Assembly (NCBI GenBank): GCA_000310025.1
Contig: FN648570.1
Span: 40,655-50,774, forward strand
DNA: 10,120 nucleotides
Origin: Ectocarpus siliculosus
Lineage: Eukaryota; Sar; Phaeophyceae; Ectocarpales; Ectocarpaceae
Reading direction: 5' to 3'
The position numbers were made by a program, and so were the translations under genes. The notes under the pieces were generated by a model. It made no database searches and was not told the origin of the DNA. It worked only from the letters and a program-made list of their open reading frames with translations. This document shows, piece after piece, positions 1-7,631 of the stretch (positions are counted from its first letter, which is position 1; every line of letters starts with the position of its first letter).

Positions 1-342
1 GGGGTTCGGGGTGATTTAGGGGGTGATTGACGGGTTTTGGGGTGATGCCGTAAGGTGTGAAGTTTCGGGGTTGCGCAGGTGCTGCTGCTGCTGCTGCTGT
101 TGTTAATGTTGATGCCGATATTGCCATCATCGTTGTTGACAACGGTCTCCTTGGTGACGGTAAAAGAACGACTTAGTCGAACCCTCACCGGACCACTATC
201 AACAAACCACGCAAGCACCTGCTTGTTGTTGATATTGCGCTTGGGGTGCTCGGCAGAGTACAGTATGGGGAATAAGCGGATGATATGTGTTGATGGGCAT
301 GCTACATGGCGATGGTGTTGCCTACTGCCTGTCTCTCGCTCT
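1..342 (-). CDS. Open minus-strand frame, possible downstream exon sequence (weak)
   Basis: A minus-strand frame is open from 395 to the window edge, 131 codons, with many C-ending codons in its second half. It includes NNKQVLAWFVDSGPVRV, then SFTVTKETVVNNDDG and a Ser run from AGC repeats. One acceptor that fits exon 5's phase is CCTTTGTTGCTTAG before 342. GTGAGG inside the frame near 190 could also be a donor. FTVTKETVV faintly recalls a Bub3-binding GLEBS motif but lacks a residue of the usual pattern, so I do not call it. The end at base 1 also holds G-rich GGGGTGATT-type repeats on the plus strand. Confidence 0.22.
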
Positions 343-469
343 CTAAGCAACAAAGGTCTTGAGTCAACCTTCTTCCTCGTTCGGTCTCTGACGGGCTACC
401 GATTGTTTTTCTGGTCACGGTGGGAGAATGAACGGAGCGTTTACCGTAGATAGCACACAATACATACCA

Positions 470-918
470 CATGCAGAACGCGCCCGCACGTAAGAGTTTC
501 GTCGAGGCTGGTGTTCGAAAATCGGTCCAGGGGGTGTGTTATCTTGCGTCATGCCACCTCCACAGCACAAAACACCAAGAGAATACAGAACGCGCCCGTA
601 CGTATACAAGAACCTCTATTGTAGTTTCAGCCGAGGCTGGGGTTGTAGCTGCATTCCTAGGGTCATGCTACGAATGGTCGCAATATAGGTTTTAGTGTAG
701 GGGTTCTCAACCGACCTCACCAATGGTGTCAAGGTCTGTTAACTTTTGAATGTTTTCGATTATATCTTTTTCAAGAACCTCTCATGTATTTTCGGCTGAA
801 GCCGGGGTTCTTGCTGTATTCCTAGGGTCATGCCACGAATGGTCACAATATTAGGTTTTAGTGTAAGGGGTTCCTACTCGAGCAAAAAAGAAAAATGGTG
901 CTCAAGTTCTTGAATGTT
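470..918. repeat. 165-bp tandem repeat, two clear copies plus a partial third
   Basis: Copies beginning at 607 and 772 share CAAGAACCTCT, CCTAGGGTCATGC, ACGAATGGTC and AGGTTTTAGTGTA, and both run to TTGAATGTT. A partial, more diverged relative at about 474-560 shares CAGAACGCGCCCG and GTCGAGGCTGGTGTT-like sequence with the stretch just before 607. In transcript sense each copy holds a CAGCC...GAGAG/GTTCTT or AGAG/GTTCTT junction resembling a donor. Given the gene's habit, it may derive from an exon border, but no parent exon is identified. Confidence 0.75.
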
Positions 919-1154
919 GATTTTTTTTTGTTTTTTTTCTCAAATTCTTTTTTGAGTGCGGCCGTGTTTTGTACTGTACCCCTGGACCGATTTTCACGGC
1001 TCGATTTCTCGACGACGAAGAGGATGCCCGAACCCCAAAACTGACGACTTTTCGTAAAGCCGTAGACGAGACGTGCCACCATTTTCGGCGGAATGGAGTT
1101 TGCGGAGTGTGTGTGTGTGGTGAACCAAAATCTTGCGCAACCTACCTCGACGTG

Positions 1155-1269
1155 TGGTATCTGATGCAGCGAACGGTCGGAGGTGTTCTCGACCCCGCGC
1201 AAAATAATCTACTCGACCGCCTTTGAGTATTGGGCGAGTCGCGTGAAGGGTGTGCTGCATCCTGCTAAG
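1155..1269 (-). CDS. Possible next exon of the gene (weak)
   Basis: A strong donor, GTCGAG followed by GTAGGT, lies at about 1154-1149 on the minus strand. Upstream of it a frame open from an AAACAACCCTTAGCAG acceptor accepts the phase 2 end of exon 5 and reads MQHTLHATRPILKGG and then YFARGREHLRPF. I recognise no family motif in it, and the expected second ABBA motif is absent. Other frames reach the same donor in other phases. The donor is real-looking. The exon is a guess. Confidence 0.2.
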
Positions 1270-1618
1270 GGTTGTTTCGGGGCTTGGGGCTAGGATTACG
1301 AAGTCACCCCCTCTGTATTTCACTTATGTATGTCATGCATTTTTGCTAGCAAATCAACCAATCAACAATCAACGTCAACTCGAACTATTTAGACATGATT
1401 TAATCGATTGTTGTTGTTGTTGGTGGTGGTGGTGTTGTTTTCACATTAAACTCGTGTCAGTTGCTAATCCCAAAATCTAGCAAAGACTCGGTCCGTGGTC
1501 ACAACAACGCTGGAGCCATCAGAAGATCTAAAGAACGCGCACACTATGAAGCAACAAAAGGGTACACAACAAGCCCGATGATTTCCACAAAATAAACAAA
1601 AAGGCGTTCGGCACACAC

Positions 1619-1824
1619 CTGCTGGGGTTGGCTGTGTTCTCCTTCTGACGCGAAGCACGAGTACCGTAGTCCGCCCACGCTGCTGAAGAAGACGATGCTG
1701 CTGAAGAAGATGATGAACGGCCTCCTCCATCGTCTTGAAACGAGTCGTCGAGGATGCCTCCTCCGGCCGCCCGCCGTGCTCTCGCCGCCGCCGCCGCCGC
1801 CTCCGGCCCGGCCGTGAACTCTTC
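1619..1824 (-). CDS. MAD3: MAD3/BUBR1 exon 5: Ala/Ser-rich linker and KEN box
   Basis: The exon begins after CACACGCATGCAG in phase 0 with EEFTAGPE, runs through Ala/Arg-rich and Gly/Asp segments (GGGILDDSFQDDGGG) and a Ser/Ala tract, then ends AWADYGTRASRQKENTANPS before CAG followed by GTGTGT at 1618. QKENT is a KEN box. In MAD3/BUBR1 proteins the second KEN box lies downstream of the TPR domain and next to ABBA motifs, as here. The acceptor has a pyrimidine tract (CACCTTCTTTTTTACACACG). The exon ends in phase 2, so the next exon must start with one base completing an AG-x codon. The low-complexity tracts come from GCC/GCT-type repeats (CCGCCGCCG on the plus strand). The KEN box alone could occur by chance. 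Its frame, phase and position make membership likely. Confidence 0.76.
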
Positions 1825-2268
1825 CTGCATGCGTGTGTAAAAAAGAAGGTGGGGGCATGCGGGGGGGGGGGGTACTCCTCAGGGGGTATACTCATAGTAG
1901 TGCATGCACGCCGTAATACATTGACCTCGCGTCCCTACAAAGCTGGGGCAGAGCGACACGCCGGGGTTCTCACCGGAACCGGCCCTCACATAACCAAGCG
2001 CGAAGTGCGGTGTGGCGGGGCAGAGAGGGGCTTGTTTGAAGGAGCAGGACGCCTATTGAGCATCCCCCCCCCCCAACATTTCTCCCGAGTCCCCAGATCA
2101 TGGTCTGCATAGAATTGTTGCGCATGTTTGGCCTCACTCAAGACTGACGTACTTTCATCGGCCAGACGGTTGAAACGGCCAATGCGAATGCTACAATGCC
2201 AACAGCAACAACAGCAACAACCAACAAAACAACAACAACAACAACAACAACAACAGCAACAACCAACA

Positions 2269-2307
<39 letters not shown>

Positions 2308-2340
2308 CCAACAAAACAACAACAACAGCAACAACCAACA

Positions 2341-2372
<32 letters not shown>

Positions 2373-2394
2373 GCAACAACAGCAACAACCAACA

Positions 2395-2433
<39 letters not shown>

Positions 2434-2439
2434 CCAACA

Positions 2440-2473
<34 letters not shown>

Positions 2474-5400
2474 CCCGTGCACTTGTGCTCGTGTTTTTGC
2501 TGTTAGCATCGACCGTGCTAGCCGTCTGACCAATGAAAATACGTCCGTCTCGGTGCGTTGTGCGTGGACGTGCGAGAACAAGCAGAAGAAAAAATAAACA
2601 GCACTTACACGAAACTCAACGAAAACGGCGAATCCAAGCCGCAATGAGACCGACGTATTGTCATTGGTCAGCCGGTTAGCGCCGTCGATGCTAAGAAATA
2701 AAAAGGGATACTTAGCGCACACACACACAAAAAAAAGCTAACGTACTCCCACGACAAGATAAACCTAAGTCGCCATGAGACTGGCAGTTTTCATTGGTCA
2801 GCGAGTTAGCGCGATCGATGCAAACAACAAAACAGCCAACGTACCCCCACGAAAACGGCGAATCCAACTCGCAACGAGACTGGCTAGTTTTCATTGGTCA
2901 GCCGGGTAGCGTGATCGATGCTAACAACAAATATAATAGTGATACTTCACGCACACACACAAAAAAAAAAAAGTACTTCCACGAAAACGGCGAATCCAAG
3001 CCGCAACGAGACTCGCAAATTTTGAATTTCATTGGTCAGCGGGTACTGTAGCGGGCTCGATGCGAATAACAAATAGGGATACATAACACACACAAAAAAA
3101 AAACTACCGAGCTTATGCACCTCCACGAAAAGGGTGAACCCCAGCCTTATTTGACTGACGAATTTTCATTGGTCAGCCGGGTAGCGCGATCGATGCTGAT
3201 AACAAACAGGGATACTTAACACACAAAAAAAAAAACAGCATACGTACCTCCACGAAAACGGCGAATCCAAGCCGAGCAGAAGACGCGTTACTACTGGCGC
3301 CCCTCCCTCCCCGACTCCCCCTGCCGCCGCCCCCGCCCCCGGTGTCGGCAGAAGGCCTCTGTCCCAGCCGCCGCCCCCCCCTGCGGGACGCGGATGCCCC
3401 CGTAACGGCCCCTCGATTCTCATCGTTCGGGCCTCCTCGCGCTGCCGCCGCCGCGGCCTGCATGCCGACAAGCCAAGACAAAAAAGGGAAATAAAGGCAC
3501 AGACCGGTTTGGTGTGTTGCTCATGTTATGGGTGTGGAGTGAAAGCAAGTGTGGCTCGATTTCGGCAGTGGTGCAGTGTGCGGTCACAGTGCAGATAGAC
3601 CACCTGCATGTACTCAAAGTAAGGCAGTTCATCATTCGCAGGCTTGGTCCACCACCAGTGCCGGGGGGAGGAGGCAACCCCCTCCCGAACCCCCCCCGTC
3701 GCCCGCGCGTGGTTTGCTTCGTTCACCACACGCGTGGTGTGCTTGGTCCAAAATATATTTATTCAAAAACGCTCGGTTTAAACACAAAGTGTTTGATCAG
3801 CGCGGACAAATGAAGGTACTGGGTAGAGAGATCGGAACGGTTTTAATGTGAAGAAAACAACACCAACACCAACACCAACAACAACAGCAACTACCCTTGA
3901 GTTCTCTCGTGTACATTGTAAACTTACTTTGCTACATAAGATAAACTCGATCGACGCTTTCGGTATTTTTAAATCCCATAAAAGGAGGGAGAGAACGAGC
4001 AAGTCGTCGATGTGGACCGCGCCCAGAAGTGACCTCGATTGCACCCGTCGGTACTACAAGTATAGCCGATTCACTCGTAAGCGAGTGAGCGCGGCCGATG
4101 CTAATAAACGTTGACATGGCCCACACACCGCAGGAGGAAGGTGGGGCATCAAAACAAACATAAAAGAAGAAAAAAGCCCAAGCGTTTACCCCCCCCCTGT
4201 GTGACCCTGGATGGTTGTAGTTGTACGAAAAATTTGTAAGTACTGAAAGAGTGTAGTGCTCTACATACACTGAAAAGTGTAGTACACATCTCACCACGAA
4301 AAATGGGGGGACTTAGCGTGCCATGAATAATAGGACGAAAACACACCCACGAAAAAGTTCATTGTCAGTCGATGCTAACAATGAGCCGCGGAGCGAGCGA
4401 AGCGAGCGACATTTTTTCCCTTCGTCCCCAGGAGGGAAAAACAGGCTCTCTATATCGGCCAAAGTTGCGCCGCGCGATAAAGGGGCCCCAAAACTTGGTT
4501 TCCGGGAAGCCCATTTAGCACACCTTTGGGACCAGAACGAGATCTATAGGGCACCGATAGACGATCTGCTCGCTTCTGAGGAAGAAGAAAACTAGCGCGC
4601 TCTTCTCCACCCGTTTTCGTCGTGCTCCGACAGCAGATGTACGTGCTTCACGGCATATGTAGCCAATATTCGAGGAAGATTTTCGAGGAAGATTTTGCTC
4701 CCCAACCCCGTGGTTTCTACGCGTAAAGGCGTGCACAAAAGCGGAGATCGCGCGCGCGCGCGATTGAGACCAGGACAAGAAACACCGACAGAGACGCAAT
4801 AACACAAGAACACCACCAACAAACGCATCACCGCTGAGACTCTAGTCTGGGACCAGCTATGAAAACAAGGAGGGGCCGGGCCTATACGACCTGTGCACCG
4901 TAGGCATGCGTCATGTGTAACCTGGCGGGTATTTATTGATGTTGAGTGGGTCCAACCAACTGCTTCAAAAAAGAGCAGACCGATGATCACACAACTAACA
5001 CACCTCCCCACAAGTCCAGATCACACCTACGTGTACCATCATCTAGAGAATCCGTCGAGGGCGTGAAGGTCTACTACTGCTGCTGCTGTGCGTTATCAGG
5101 ATGTTTCCCCGCGGGATCGGTTCAGATTGCGTACTTGCGCCCCGCGCTACTGATTGTCTTCTTCGCAAAGAAAGCCGTGACCCTGCATGCTGTTGTTGCT
5201 GCTGCTGCAGGGCTGCAGCAGGGCCTCTCGGCCTCTCGCATCGAAGTCATGACGTAACATGCTTTTTGTTGTTTTGGTTCATGCTGGACTGCTTGCTTTC
5301 AATCGGGCGGGAAACTCGGAAAGCTTGAGACGAATGTGACGGGCAACCTGTGAGCCTGACGAAATATTTGCCATCTGTCGTGTCACAATCCTATGTCTAC

Positions 5401-7397
5401 GCTGCTGGTCGTTCTCCTCGACGGTGTGATGTGTGATGCGCTCGCCGCCAGGGGGATGCCGCATGTATGTGTGCTTCCTCCAGATGCCCAGATGAGCGTG
5501 TTTGCGTCCGCACAGTGGGAATACTTCACATTTTGTTTCTTCGTGCATGTGCGTCAAAAACGGAAAGAAACAACCGCATGTAAAGTGCAAAAGTTTGAAC
5601 GGTGGCCGCACATGCAATCATCGTCGCTCCCGTCGCACGCCTTCTGTCCCTCTGTGGTGCACGCGGAGCTGCACCACAAACGATTCACGCTGGTGTGCGT
5701 CGGGATTCGTGCACCATCAGCATCGCAGATAAGACTCCTGCAAGGTATTGAGTACCACCACGCGGCTCATTACCCCCCCATAGTATTTCCTAGTATCAAA
5801 GACACGCCCATTACTGTGACACTCACGTCTTGCCACTCGTCAGTATGAGATGGACGTCGTTTCATTGGCCAGCGGATTGGCGCGGTCGACGACAATACTG
5901 CAGACACTCTCTCATACACACATTGGCACTCCCTCACAGGATCCCAAGATCGCGGCCTTTAGTTCCAACCGCCCCGAGACTGAAGTATTTTCATTGGTCA
6001 GCCGGTTAGCGCGGTCGGTGCAAACAACAGAGAATACGGCCTTCAGAAGATTCGAGTGTTTTCAACGGCACTAAGACTGACGTATTTTCATTGGTCAGCC
6101 GGTTAGCGGGGTTCGATGCTAACAACAAATATCACGGCCTTCAGAAGATTTGTGTGTTCTCAACCACACTGAGACAGGTGCCCTCTCATTGGTCAGCCGG
6201 TTAGGTAGCGCGGTCGATGCAAACAAAAGAAACACACACCGAGTGACGTCTTGTCAATGGTCGGCCGGTTAGCGCGGTCGATGCTAAAAACACACACAAA
6301 CATACACACAAACACACACACACATACACACCTGTTCGCGCCGGTTGCGCTCTGTAGCCGTGACCGAAAGGGACCGTAGGATACCCCTGCGAGCCTCCTC
6401 GTCCCCCGGAAGCTCCCTCGCTTGGTCCTCCGTTGTGCCCTCCTAATGGTTTCATTCGATGGAATTTGGCATTTCACCCCGATTCGACGAAGAAAAAAAC
6501 AAAAAGAAAGAGTGAAGAAACAAAAAATCAGGTGAATGACACGAAATCCTCCGATGTGCTCTCCTAATGGTTTCGTTCCATGAAATTTGGCATTGCGTTC
6601 CACCCCGCATCAACAAAGAAAAAAACAAAAAAAATGAAGAGCGCGAGGCAAAACAAGAGTGCGAGTGAAAAAAAAAAAAAATGAAAACTACCAAACCTTC
6701 CGCTGCGCCCTCCAATGATTTCATACGATGAAATCGGGCATTCCACCCCGAATCAACAATAGAACCAAACAAAAAACATAGAGCCGGGGGAGAAAAACCA
6801 GAGTAGGGAAAAAAAAATAAGTTCAAAACGACGAAATCTTCGGCCGTGTGCCCTCCTATCGATGTTATTTTGATGAAATTTGGAACTTCACCCCCAATCA
6901 ACAAAGAAACAAAAATGAAGAGCCGTGGGAGAAAAAACAAGAGTGCGAGTGAAAAAAAAAAAAACAGGTGAAAACGACGAAATACTCCGCTGTGCGCTCC
7001 GAGATGTCTCAATTGATGAATTTACCCGACTATTCCAAAAGGAAACAGAAACGAAAAAAGGAGCCGTGGGAGAAAAAACAAGAGTGCGAGTGAAAAAAAA
7101 AAAATCAGGTGAAAACGACGAAATCCTCCGCTGTGCGCTCCGAGATGTCTCGATTGATGAATTTACCCGACTATCCCAAAAGGAAACAGAAAAAAACGAA
7201 AAAAGGGTGGGCGTCGAAGAAAAGAAGAAACGCCAGGCGACCCGTTTCAATTGCCTCCTGTACTGTACGCATGCCATCCCCAACCGAAAAAGGGAAAACC
7301 GAGAGCTTGAGTCGAAAACCAAATTGGGGATGAAAAAACGGGAAACAAATGGGACGTACATATATCTACAGACCTCAATCATGTGAATACAACACAA

Positions 7398-7439
<42 letters not shown>

Positions 7440-7593
7440 GATGGCGACGAAGAACACAAAAAAAAAAAAAATGGCATGCACAGACCTCAATCATGTGAAT
7501 CCAACCTAAATGGCAACCTCAACCACAAGACAAACAATGGGATTAATTCACCAACGGCAACCATGTCAACACAACAACAACAAAACCAACAGG

Positions 7594-7631
<38 letters not shown>

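Noticed and set aside
79-453. Plus-strand frame with a Leu run near its start, looking like a signal peptide
   Set aside because: The Leu run is a CTG microsatellite. Nothing after it resembles a known protein.
969-1226. Plus-strand frame with coding-like composition (85 codons)
   Set aside because: No recognisable domain. A shared CCCCTGGACCGATTTTC with the minus strand near 519-535 points to an inverted duplicate of noncoding sequence.
2128-2529. Plus-strand reading frame with long polyglutamine, and matching Thr, Asn, Leu and Val frames
   Set aside because: It is the CAA microsatellite read in different frames. The flanks belong to repeated core elements and there is no domain.
4524-4575. 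Exon-like segment on the minus strand, TTCTTCTTCCTCAG acceptor and AAAG/GTGTGC donor
   Set aside because: Its phases (0 in, 1 out) break the clean phase-0 join of exons 3, 4 and 5, the donor is weak and there is no motif.
5040-5215. GC-rich minus-strand stretch with Gln/Arg/Ser-rich translation
   Set aside because: No donor in a suitable phase, no family motif, and the composition follows CAG repeats.
6925-7386. Plus-strand Lys/Glu-rich frame of 153 codons
   Set aside because: It is two units of the A-rich minisatellite inside intron 3. The repetition of the protein follows the DNA repeat.
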